Assembly: GCF_963676685.1 (NCBI RefSeq)
Contig: NC_092357.1
Coordinates: 64,831,957 to 64,895,956, forward strand
Length of the DNA stretch: 64,000 nt
Direction of reading: 5' to 3'
Origin: Mytilus edulis
Taxonomy: Eukaryota; Mollusca; Bivalvia; Mytilida; Mytilidae
This document shows positions 25,595 through 36,427 of the stretch, piece by piece. The first letter of the stretch is position 1; each line of letters begins with the position of its first letter. The notes under the pieces are model-generated. The model had not been told where the DNA came from, ran no database searches, and worked only from the letters and a program-made list of their open reading frames with translations. A program made the position numbers and the translations under genes.

Positions 25595-28224
25595 ATGGAT
25601 GATCCTGTTCTCATAACAATTTTGTGTGAAACGTTTTTAAATGAAAATGACCATTGTACACTCCCGATTCAACTATTATCACACAATAATGTTATGGGAG
25701 CCCTTTTTCAGTTACTGCACGGGAAACGCTGGGATGTACCTCGTATTGAAGGCTATTCGGAACGAGTTATTGCAAGGTTCATTACTGAGGACTACAGGGT
25801 ACATTTTAGAATCAGCAAGGACATGTTTGAAACCATTCATGAGGCAATTCAACCGAAATTAATATTTGAACACAGAGGAGGAAATGAACAAATATCGCCA
25901 CGAAAACAGCTCTTACTTTTTCTGTGTTACATGGCCAACAATGAAACATTCAGAGAGCTTGGACAGTACTTCGGAGTCGGGAAATCTACTGCACATGTTT
26001 GTATTGCAAGGGTTTTGGAAGCCTTTTGTGAAATCTTTTTAGATGTATGTATACAAATTGTAGTAGGAATAAGATGTATTTTGTTTTTTCATCGTGTCCA
26101 TTGATTTTTTTCCATTTTTTTTCCTTCCGTGATAAGTAAATATTTATATATGATTTACAATATATTCAAACTTGTGTTATTACATGTGCCTGCTCAGCGT
26201 GTACATTTTATTATACATGATCTATTTATGAACAAAATAGGAATTAATGAAATGAAGAAACCTCATTGATATAACACAAGTTTGAGATACAATGTACCCC
26301 TAGATTTTTATATTGATAAAACAAAAGTATCAGTATTAAATTAATTAACTTTATCAGAGACATATAATACAAAAATGACCACAAATTTTATACAGATCTA
26401 CGTATACACATCCATACCAATCTGATTTGCTAGGCAACTATAAATGCATAGACCATAGTGAAATTCAAATTCATATTCAAAGTTTTATTTAAAGTTAATC
26501 ATGTCAATATTATTATTCAGCAAACATTCATAATACACAAGCTGTAATGAGCTACATGTATATTACACACAAATTGCATATATCAACACAATTAATTCAT
26601 ACACTACAGCGTATTATCGTTGTTTAACATATTCATTGTCATGATCATGTGTTTATCTGTATATGGTTTATGTATACTTGTGATATGTGTTGAATAATTT
26701 TACTTATTCAATGCCTTGTAAGCTTAATTTAATGTAGGTAATCACTAAATTCTTTGCTATTGTCTTGTATATTTTCAGATAATACAGTGGCCTAGTCTCC
26801 AGAGGCAAGATGAATTATCAAGAGAAATTCAACTTCTACATATGCTTCCAAACATCATTGGGGCAATAGATGGAACTCACATAAGGCTTAGTTCTTGTCC
26901 TTCTAATGACAATGACTATTACAATAGAAAGGGGTTCCCATCAATGCAGCTGCAGGTATGATAGTCATCTGAATTAATGCAATATCATATTCAAGACAAG
27001 ACAAGACAATTTATTCTTTAAAACCACTGTATACACATTGGTACAAAGAAACACTTATTGCCGATTTTTAAATTTTATCATCTCTTGACACAAAATTAAA
27101 ACATACAAAATATAAAAGTTGCAGCAAAGGAGCTGTGTTCTGTGTCAATACTGAATAAGTTACAGATTTGAAATCTAAGGAAAAGAAAAGTTGGACAGTG
27201 TAACACACAAACACAAAGATACATTAACTAAAAGATTATAAAAAAAAGTACAGTTAGCCAACCAAAAATAGAACAAGACAGCATATATACTGAACTCCCA
27301 TTGAAGGGCACAATTGGCTTGTCCTCTCAGAATCCCCATCATACTGCAAGTTGGCCTGTTTTACACTCACTCAGGTACACTTCAAAATACAGGGATAATC
27401 CTATATATATAGTATATACCATGTGACATAGGTTACTAGCAGTTAATTTATTCCAATAGTATTGAAAGCAATGGATGCATCCAGGTTAAACATAAAACAC
27501 TAACATGAGTAAAATTAGAAATACAATACGTGTACTGGTATATTTATATCACAATATTATGAGATAGAATATATAAATAAATGTCGCAACTCTGTCTCCT
27601 GATATCTCACATAAAATTTTCATTGTAATGATGTACATGTAAGCAATATATTGTTATGAGTTTTTCCATTATTTTTGTAAATAAAAAGTCTATTTTTTTT
27701 TTATAACACAGCTAGTTGTTGACAACACCTTGAAAATTTTGGATGTATACAGTGGATGGCCAGGTTGTACACACGATGCTAGAGTTCTACGAAATAGCTC
27801 CTTGTGTAGAAGAGCTGAAGGTGGAGAACTTTTTGGACCAAATAAAGTTATAGTAGGAGACAGTGCTTATCCTGTTAAAAATTGGCTGATAACACCGTTT
27901 AAAGATAATGGTCACTTGTCAGCAAGACAGAGAAGATTTAACAAAGCACTTTCTTCCTTTCGTCAGGCTGTAGAGAGGACTATTGGCCATGTAAAAGGAC
28001 GTTTCCGAAGATTGCGGGAGTTGACTATTCATGAACCAAAACAGATAGTTCTTACTATTCTGGCAGGATGTATTCTACATAACTTGTGCATTATTGCTCA
28101 CGAAGACATTGACCTGTATATTGATAGAGACAATGACAATCACCCAAATAATTATGTAAACATTTTCCAAAATGATGTAGGTGGAGTTGAAATCAGACAG
28201 CAAATGATGGCCAATCTACCATAA
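25595..28224 (+). CDS. HARBI1-like PIF/Harbinger DDE transposase (three exons)
   Basis: Exons are 25,595-26,044, 26,779-26,955 and 27,712-28,224, all joined in phase 0 with GT-AG introns, giving 379 aa (HARBI1 proteins are about 350). Residues 1-150 are the N-terminal helix-turn-helix-like region, with SPRKQLLLFLCYMANNETFR and FGVGKSTAHVCIARVL, a layout typical of the family. The catalytic DDE domain follows: D181 in GAIDGTHIRL, the GCTHDAR motif (D231), D259 in VGDSAYP, and E297 in AVERTIGHVKGRF. All three acidic residues are present. It should cut and join the Harbinger ends in the nucleus, normally together with the Myb-like partner encoded from the other end. The ATG lies 85 bp inside the left terminal repeat, so the repeat probably carries the promoter. 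The second intron contains unrelated repeat DNA. No stop or frameshift was seen. A domesticated host gene is possible, but the flanking terminal repeats argue for a transposon. Confidence 0.9.
26045..26778 (+). other. Transposase intron 1
   Basis: It begins GTATGTATA and ends TATTTTCAG. It is AT-rich with stops in all frames. Nothing else was recognised inside. Confidence 0.75.
26956..27711 (+). other. Transposase intron 2 with repeat insertion
   Basis: It begins GTATGATAG and ends TATAACACAG. An AGACA microsatellite (26,993-27,010) opens a stretch of about 400 bp that looks like an unidentified interspersed repeat, ending near TGTTTTACACTCACTCAGG. Confidence 0.65.
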
Positions 28225-28228
28225 TTGT

Positions 28229-28238
28229 AATAAATAAA
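28229..28238 (+). promoter_or_regulatory. Poly(A) signals of the transposase gene
   Basis: Two overlapping AATAAA hexamers begin 5 and 9 bases after the TAA stop, so the 3' untranslated region would be very short. Confidence 0.6.
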
Positions 28239-28239
28239 C

Positions 28240-31200
28240 TTCCACTGTAACATGTGTAATGATTTCGTTTTGTTTAATGTTATCTAGATAAAGGCAGATG
28301 TGGTGTGAGTGCCAATGAGACAACTCTCCATCCAAATAACAATTTAAAAAAGTAAACCATTATAGGTTAAAGTACGGCCTTCAACACGGAGCCTTGGCTC
28401 ACACCGAACAACAAGCTATAAATCTGCATTAACTTGTTCAATTTACAATCACACCTTAATGCAGTGAGTCTTGATTTATCCTTATAAATGTAAAGCTATA
28501 TGCAAACAAAAACAAAATTCTACACATTCTAAGTACAAAGAAATTTGTTTAACATTATCACCTCAGTTGTGTTTTTAGTATTTTGTTGGAGTGTCAAGCT
28601 TATAAAATTTTGTGTTTATTGGTTTTGATTTTTATTGTTTTTATATTCTTTTAAACCACTGGCCTAGGATTGAGAGGGAGGGTTGAGTACTCACAAACAA
28701 GTTTTAACACCATTAAATGTACCAAGCCTGCATCCTGTATTTTCAGTGGTTATTCCATGTTGTTATATTTTTTATGTGAAATACTTTATTTACTTTAGCA
28801 TTTGTGACAGTTTTTGAATATTTGACATATTTCCTTCGCCATTAAGTGCTCTTTATGTGGTATGGGCTATTGCTCACTGTTGAAGGCCACATATAAAAAG
28901 AAAGGATTGATTGGTTGTTGGCTGCTTTACGCCACATTAGTAAAACGAAAGGACATGGGGGTAAATGTACACGAGACAATATCCCATCGTTTCAATATTA
29001 AAGTAAATATCTGAAAGACACTGGATGTTCTTCAACCATGAGACTACCTGTACATTGAAGCAAGCTCACTGATAAAGCAAAAAATAACTATCTAAGAACA
29101 AACACACTGAAACAATAATAACACATACCAAGAAGTTAACAACAAAACAAAGATATCCACTGAGAGGCAGTTGACAAGATCTGTACCATACCCTTATGTT
29201 CAAAAAGTGGAAACACTAAAAAAAAAAATAGCAAAGATACAATAATAACCAATACAGAATAAGAGCTTATTCAGCAGGTAATATCATAGAACCATCTAAG
29301 ACAAGTTTGGTTAAAATATTCATAGTGGTTCCTTGAGTAATTAGGCCCAGTTTTAAACTATGCTCATCTATGGCGACCACCTTGGTTCTTGAACAGGTTA
29401 CGGTACACAATTCTGAAAGAATGCCACCCTAAGTATCCTTCATGCAAAGTTTGGTTCAAATTAGCACAGTTGGTTCAGAAATCAATTGTGGACAGACACA
29501 AACTGTGATGGGGTGATTACATGCCCTTTTTCATGTTTGGCACAGGAGAGCTAAAACAAATATCTAGTACACTACAGCCCCAACTGGTATGGATAAATTC
29601 TGTCAATGTTATTCCATTCTGCTGTACATTTTAGATTGCATATATGTAAACTTTACATTTATGAATGCAGAATCTACTATCCAAAATTCCGTATAAATGC
29701 ACTGCCAATGTATGTTAAGCATCAATTAATCTTCTTGATAAATGATCAAAGGCCAGTAATGACCCCTGTACTTGAAAATCAAAAGTGGTTCATCCTTTCT
29801 AGTGGTGAACTATTGTACCAAATTTGAAGCTGACCAGATGCAAGATCTTAAGGGCCTGTAAGATAGTTATGGACCAACAGTATGGGCTTTGCTCATTGTT
29901 GAAGGCCCTATGGTTACCTAATATTGGTACTTCCTGTGTTATTTTTGTCTCTTGGGGAGAGTTGTCTCATTGGAAATCACAACACCACTTTTTTTTCATA
30001 TACACTCATACATGAACCAATGTACTACTACATCACCTTCATAATATTGTTGCCTGTGTGTAATAAATAAATTTTATAGCTCCACAAGAAATGCCTTAGA
30101 TACGAGCTAAAAAATATTGAAACAAAATTGTTAAAACTTTTATTTCAACAGAAACATAAACAAAAATTGTAAATTGGTACATACCATTGTACATTTTAAA
30201 AATAAATTTGTAAAGTAACAATAAAAAAAACATTTTGTATATAAAATGTATGTTTTTGGCGTATAAAAACACAAACAGTAAAAAACAACTGTAGATGGCG
30301 ACATTAGAAACAATGTCCATCCAGCACTACAAAGCCCTTATCAATTCATTTTTTACGGTCCAAATGTTGGAACTCTTCAAAGAAATCTGAAATCCAAAGC
30401 CTTACTGCATATCTACAATCATTTGCACAAAGTAAAGAACAATGCCATAAATAAATAAAATTACTGAAACAAAAAATGAATGGAGATTTCAGAAGAAGAA
30501 AAAAACTAGTAACATGAGTAATTCGACAATTTTTATCTACATATAGTATTAAGGAACAATACTTTATAGAAATAAATTTGCTGAAACAAAAAATGAACAA
30601 GGAGTGATGGAGACAAGGTAATCTACAAATGTAACACATGGAGGGACAGACAGACCGATTACAAATATCTCTGAACTTCCTTTGAACATGTACAGTAAGA
30701 ATAAAAATAGCACTAAACATTGCATAATGAAATATTCAGCAGATTTACAGCTTGATAACAGTTTTACATCTAAAATGCAAAAGACCCAGGACCTGACAAA
30801 AAAAATCACACCCAAGTTTGAGAACTATAAATTTTACTCAGCTGAAATAAGTAAAAATACCCTGATTTTTCAAATTCGATTTATGATTACTTTTCTAAAA
30901 CATGTGAAAGGACAATAGCTATAAAATGGGTCAATGATCCTTTTTTGAAATTCAGTTATATGCTTATCATCTGTACCCGACAGATTTTTTATATTTCATA
31001 TTTTTAAATATTTTCTAATCATAAAGCAAACCCTGATCTTTGATCTCTCTGATCTAATTTTAGACATGTCTTTTCTGTTCTACAAGACGACAAAAAATTG
31101 TAAATTGATACCAATTATGATTATTGTTATTAGAATTTTTTTTAAATTATCAAAAAGGTTGATATAAATCCCATGAAATATTTTGGAAACACCTAATATT

Positions 31201-32050
31201 TAACGTTTTTGAATAACTGTTATGTGAAATAAGACAAATGGCAAAATAGAAAACGATCAGAGTTAAAAAAAATTATAAAGATATATTTGATGTTACATCT
31301 ACATCTGTTGTTCAGGGTGTTACCATTACAAAAAAAGCAATTATTTCTTTTATTATAATATCAACCCCTATACAACATACAATATTAAGGATTATGTACC
31401 CTTTAGAGCCCAGAACTTCAAAAGTGAGATTCAAACAACATTTTAAACAATTAAATCTGATTCATTTTAAAATTTTGATGAAAAAGCACCAAAATTATGA
31501 AATTACCTAACCTATTATAAACTTATAATATGCACATTGTTTTCAATATAATTATGAACAATTGAGAAACATTAAGGTGGTAATTTAAACTACAGGGAGA
31601 TATCTCTGTAAAATCAGCAGAACGTTTTAATGCCCTTGTGTTCTTAAGGGAATATTAAGCTTCTCAGTGATCAAAATAAATGTTTGTCAAACTGCTATAT
31701 AACCAGTGTAATTTTTCTGATTAAACGGTTGGTTCAATTTTTTTGTTTTTTTTATATCTTTGTCAAAGGGTCAAAGTAAATCCTTTGTCAAAATTTTAAG
31801 AAAATCAAAAGAGCCAAATTACTTTTAGTTAAGGTGTTAGGTACCACCTTAATTTCATTAAAATCTGTCGAGTATGAATCTCTCAACATTTGAAGTCCTG
31901 GGCTGAAAAGGGGTATATAATCCTTAACCAAAGACAATTCTCACAAGACTGCTTCTCTTTCAGCAAGGTGAGCTCAAAATGAAGTAACGGTTATCAATAA
32001 CAAACAAGAATCAATAAGACCTTATATTAAATATCAACATTGGTAAAAAA
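28240..32050. other. Harbinger spacer between convergent genes
   Basis: No convincing gene. It contains M1 repeat fragments (28,285-28,420 with GGCCTTCAACACGGAGCCTT; 29,870-30,000 with GAGAGTTGTCTCATTGGAAA). The frames at 30,346-30,815 on the minus strand and 30,682-30,918 on the plus strand have no domain and overlap each other. Confidence 0.6.
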
Positions 32051-32053
32051 CAA

Positions 32054-32638
32054 TTATTCTTTATCTATGGATTTCTCCAAAATGTCCAAAAGTCTATCCA
32101 TCCTTTTAATTCTATCACCATGCTGTTCTTTCATCAAGTTCACGACATTGTTATTTGTGTCTTGAATTTCAGTTATTATTGTTGAAATTCTATCAGATTT
32201 ACATTTTGTTTCCTTCTTCATTCTCTTCACACTCTCTTTTCCAGGCTTGGTAGATGATGATGTACCAGGGGCATCTTCATCGGCCGTACTAAATTTCTCC
32301 ACAACAACATTTCCACTTTTTTTACTAGTATCTACCATCACACAGGGCATTGTTGAAGCCTTGTTTCCATATAGCCTGTTAAATGCATCAAAATGCTTCC
32401 ACGTACATCGGTTATTGCCTGTGTGATTGTTTGAATCCATTACTTCTTTGTATTTTTTTTTAAGATTTTTCCATTTATTGATAACCTGTTTACTAGAAAC
32501 AGTTACTCCTTCCTGATTCATTTGTTTTACTATTTTTCCCCACAGTGTATCATGTTGTTTTGTGCCATTGAATGCATCTTCCATATCTCCACGAATGGTC
32601 ATCAATAACTTCTCTTCTTTTTCGGTCCAATTGTGGAT
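32054..32638 (-). CDS. Myb/SANT-like DNA-binding protein of the Harbinger element
   Basis: The exon opens after TTTTACTTAG and reads 194 codons to a stop. The first 85 residues form a trihelix/Myb-SANT domain: NWTEKEEKLLMTIRGDMEDA, then LWGKIVKQMNQEG, then VSSKQVINKWKNLKKKYKEV, with the regularly spaced tryptophans of this fold. The C-terminal part is charged (KPGKESVKRMKKETKCKSDR) and ends in a predicted coiled-coil or helical stretch (MKEQHGDRIKRMDRLLDIL). In known Harbinger elements the Myb-like protein binds the transposon ends and brings the transposase into the nucleus. No ATG precedes the W-rich motif within the exon, so an upstream exon is required. It could be the gene at 32,720-36,107 through an alternative donor, but the best phase-0 donors there (for example CCA|GTGAAT) are weak. 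Confidence 0.75.
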   Translation of the reverse strand: MHNWTEKEEKLLMTIRGDMEDAFNGTKQHDTLWGKIVKQMNQEGVTVSSKQVINKWKNLKKKYKEVMDSNNHTGNNRCTWKHFDAFNRLYGNKASTMPCVMVDTSKKSGNVVVEKFSTADEDAPGTSSSTKPGKESVKRMKKETKCKSDRISTIITEIQDTNNNVVNLMKEQHGDRIKRMDRLLDILEKSIDKE

Positions 32639-32719
32639 CTAAGTAAAATATAAATAATTTAATGGCATATGATCACTACCAGAAACAACATGTACAATTT
32701 TGAATATATATATTTTATT

Positions 32720-35700
32720 TCAACTTAGTTTTTCCATTAGTATTTTATGAAATTCTTCAAAATTTAAGACCAGTGAATCTGTTATCTGTACATGATTCAC
32801 TGGGACAGATTGGAGTCCGTAGGCAGATTCAATACTTTGTAAGGTACTGACATTATCAGAATTTGAAAGAGACGAAAAACATACTGTTTCCTCATCGGAA
32901 TAATCAGGGGTACATTTTGTAGCATGGATAACTTTTTGTCTATATAAATATAATTTCTCATGTGTAGCAATGTTTGCGTTCAGGTTCCTTTCCATCAGTT
33001 GTTCTTTTGAAAGACCTTTTATTAATTTCTTGGTCTTTTTCTTTATCTTCTTTTTTTCTTTTTTCTTTTGTTTCTTATCACAGATATTTAAATTGTTTAC
33101 CGAATCAGTAATTTCCTGAACTGGAGGGTTTTCAGTTTCTGCTGGGCTCTCAGGCTGAACATTGGTGCTTCCAGGCTCATTTTCTGGGTTCACAGGTAGA
33201 ACTGCTTGCATGGTATCAAAGGGATCTTCATTTCCAGTGTTTCTTATAATGGCACCATATACTACTTTTTTCAATTCTGGATCTGTAATTAATAATTCTA
33301 TACTCTTAATATATTAAAAACACAAGTTAAAAAGAATTTATACAATGTATATAATAAAATAAAAGAAAAATGCCTATATATCATGTATATGAATTTCAAT
33401 AGTAATTAGCACCAATCACTTTTTGTGAAAACAGACAGATTGTTCTAGCAGATATGATCTACATGCATATGTCAAAAATATCATAAATACTGGTATGTCC
33501 ATCATGCAACAGTCTTCAGGAAAAAAAATTCAACTTGCATTTTAAAAAATTTCTTAACATCAAACTGGCTTGATATTTCTCATTTTTTGGAAAATTTTGA
33601 AAGCCTGACCATGATGTATCTGACCTGGGTCGTCAGGCTAGTGGCCAATTCAAATACAGCTGCAGGGAATAAATCAGAGGCAGGCTCATTTTAGAAACCT
33701 GTATAGCTCACCTGAAGACAAAGTGATTTTTTACAGAAGAGTTTAAATTGACTTTTTCATAAGGTCTTCTGTTAGTTTGTTTCAAATTGGTAAAGTGGGC
33801 TCAGAAAAAGATCTTAGTGGTTTTCCTGCAGGTTCCTTTGTTCGGATTTGTCTGTGTTTAAGCACTAATGCACATTTGAACATTTTATTATTCTACACAT
33901 AATTTTGAATGAAGTTTAACCCTACTATTTTATAAAATGTTAGATATTGCCTTGTATCTTTGCAGGTGTGATGCTGTCTTCTCAAACCGGTACTACAGTC
34001 ATTGCCAGTGTTGAAGGCATCTTGAACTTGCATTAAGACGAGAATATTTTCTATGTGTAGAAGATCTCACTTCACATTTCAAGATGAAGAATAGCAATGA
34101 AAGTGCTGTTCCTTTGCTCCAATATTCTTCTTGTACATGTAGTTTCCATTTTATGTCAGGGTCATGTACACAGTCACTATTTCCTTCCTTACACATTTAG
34201 TATACTAAAATAACATTGATCAACTTAAACTTACCACAATCAGGAGCGTTTATCATAGCAGCCAACTCTGTAGTTATATTGCCTTCATAAGTTTTATTAG
34301 GGCCTACGATTTTTATTTTCACACTGAAATTGAAAATTTACATTTTAATTCTAGATTCAAAAGTGCATCATAAATATTTCTCCTCTGCTAACCATATTTT
34401 ACATTATATATAAAGTCATATATAAGCATCTAAAAAAGAAGCAAAACACCATAAAAAATAAAGGGCTGCAGCATGATAGGATTGAATTTTTTGACAAGGG
34501 AAAGCTGAACAAGTCTGTCGAGAGCAAGTATGGACATTTATTCGTTCATAGTGTATTAATCAACTTTTTTTGATGGAGTTAAGCCTGTCAATTGAAATTT
34601 TATCGTGTGGTTTTTCTATGTTGTGAACTCATGCTATTGTTTCAGAAAAAGGGAGAAGGGTTTGGTACCATAAAAACGTTTAATCCAGCTGCAAATGTTT
34701 GCACCTGTTCTAAGTCAGGAATCTGATGTACAGCAGTTGTCGTTTGTTTATGTAATTTATATGTGTTTCTCGATTTTTTTATATAGATTAGACAGTTGGT
34801 TTTCCAGTTTGAATGGTTTTACACTAGTAATTTTGGGGCCCTTTATAGCTTGTTGTTCGGTGTGAGCCAAGGCTCCGTGTTGAAGGCCGTACATTGACCT
34901 ATAACGGTTTACTTTTTTAAATTGTCATTTGGATGGAGAGTTATCTCATTGGCACTTACACAACATCTTCCTATATCTATAGTACCCGGTACTTGTTTAA
35001 AATTGTACCTCTTGTAAAGAGAATCTCAATATGGTCAATGAAAAAATTACATCCAAATTCGATGCTGAATGGCAAGCTACTTTTCAGGTACTTTGCATGC
35101 ATGATGGAGTTTGAATGGTAAACAGGACATTTTCATTTTGATTGCCCCTTGCTGTCGATTTTATTGATTGGGTCTATTCATTTGTTAGTCAAACTAGATT
35201 AGTAGATAGCCTTCCATGTCTGATGTTCAGGCCTATGCTTTAGCGTACATCAAAAGCGTTCATCAATGTTATAATAGTGAACAGAAATGCCTATGATATG
35301 GAAATCTATGTGATAATAAGAAATGAGAACTGTAACTGTGTAGATAAAGTGTTGGTGGGGTATGTACAGTGTACAAAGTTTTGGTTCAACCAATATATTT
35401 TTTTATCTAACAAATCATTGGCAGATCCACAGGGAAGGGGGGCTTCCGGGGGTTGGAACCCCACTTTTTTTTTTTGCCGATCAATGCATTTGAATGAGAA
35501 CTTATAGTTGGAACCACCCACCTTTTTAAAATGGCCGGATCCGCCCCTGCAGATTGTATTAGCAGCTGATTAGTGCACCATTGTTATTGTGACCGTGTAT
35601 CTATAAAGTGGCAATAATTCATAGTATTTTAAAGAGTATAATTCACACTGACTTAAGACAACAGTGTCAGTGGAATCATCTGACAGAGTTGGCAAATACA

Positions 35701-36107
35701 TGAATACCATACCTGGAGCCAGGGGTTGGTTGGACGAACCCCCCCCCCCCCCCCCCCCCCTTGAAAACAAATAAGCACTGTTAAAGTCAATGTTCGGTTC
35801 GAATTGTGACTGTTAAGGTCGAGTTTGTGAGTCAAACCAACCCCCCTTTGGAGATTCCTGGCTACGGGCCTGAATACAGGATAGGTACATGTATTCATGT
35901 AATATAAAAAAAGGTATAAACATTTTGACTATTTATTTCATAATTTGTATGAAAAATGACCGCCTGCTGATTTCAAATAATTCAATTCATCAAGCGTTTT
36001 CATGAAATTGTTGTTATTTATGTCAACGATGTGATGAAAATCTTTAAACAAGAGTAAAGTTCTTTTTTACAATCTGCAACTTACATATTACTTCCACCGG
36101 TCGCCAT
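32720..36107 (-). CDS. Harbinger-borne lysine-rich protein of unknown function (three exons)
   Basis: I predict exons 36,107-36,085 (ATG, MATGGSN), 34,323-34,235 (VKIKIVGPNKTYEGNI...) and 33,282-32,720. They are joined in phase 2 and phase 1 with good GTAAG donors (exons 1 and 2) and TTTCAG/TTACAG acceptors, giving 224 aa. The protein has a short N-terminal part, an acidic Pro/Glu-rich stretch, a long basic run (KKQKKKEKKKIKKKTKK) and an acidic-serine segment (YSDEETVCFSSLSNSD). I do not recognise a family. The first exon lies about 115 bp inside the right terminal repeat, mirroring the transposase on the left. It may be the 5' part of the Myb-like gene or a separate accessory protein. An AATAAA overlaps the stop region. 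Confidence 0.6.
34735..34985 (-). repeat. M1 repeat inside the intron (minus strand)
   Basis: CCCTTTATAGCTTGTTGTTC, GTGTTGAAGGCCGTACATTG and GAGAGTTATCTCATTGGCAC match the M1 family. The copy is nested in the large first intron of the lysine-rich protein gene. Confidence 0.7.
35420..35870. repeat. Short repeats and a poly-C tract in the Harbinger right half
   Basis: 35,421-35,550 runs from GGCAGATCCACAGGGAAGGG to GGATCCGCCCCTGCAG, a partly inverted pair of ends. About 26 consecutive C residues follow near 35,740-35,760, and CCCCCCTTTGGAGATTCCTGG lies at about 35,840. Open frames here are glycine- or proline-run artefacts. Confidence 0.5.
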
Positions 36108-36219
36108 TTTGAAACTCTTCCAACCCTGACAAGAATCTGGGTTCCACGAGTTAACGGGTCACAGGTCACATTACGTCACGAGAGTACGGATCTTACTTGT
36201 CCAGGTGTTGATCGAGTAC

Positions 36220-36255
36220 CTAGAGTTAACTCTAGAGTTTCACCTGAACACGGCC
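36220..36255. repeat. Harbinger right terminal inverted repeat
   Basis: CTAGAGTTAACTCTAGAG followed by TTTCACCTGAACACGGCC, the reverse complement of the left end with few differences. Confidence 0.85.
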
Positions 36256-36427
36256 ATAGTGAAGATATTAAACGCGGAAACTTTTTACCGGAGTTGTTTT
36301 TTATTTTTTATTTTATTCATAACATCCGGTTAAAATTCAGATCTCGGTCTGTTTTCAATGGTTTTCAATTATACATTGTTTTGCAGGACAACGGCATTGT
36401 TATGAACAATGACTATTTTAACTGAAG

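Larger units (their letters stand above)
25470..36255. mobile_element. PIF/Harbinger DNA transposon, apparently complete
   Basis: Inverted ends (25,470-25,510 and 36,220-36,255) enclose a HARBI1-type transposase read inward from the left. On the right, two reading frames run inward on the other strand, including a Myb/SANT-like DNA-binding protein. Known Harbinger elements encode exactly this pair of transposase and Myb-like accessory protein. Both visible reading frames are free of stops across predicted splice sites, so the copy may be young or still functional. The length (10,786 bp) is inflated by repeats in introns and the spacer. The flanking trinucleotides AGA and ATA only partly match the usual 3-bp target duplication. 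Confidence 0.85.

Noticed and set aside
30346-30815. Two overlapping minus-strand frames of 124 and 83 codons
   Set aside because: They overlap each other in different frames, have biased F/L/S/I composition from A-rich DNA, and have no domain or splice context.
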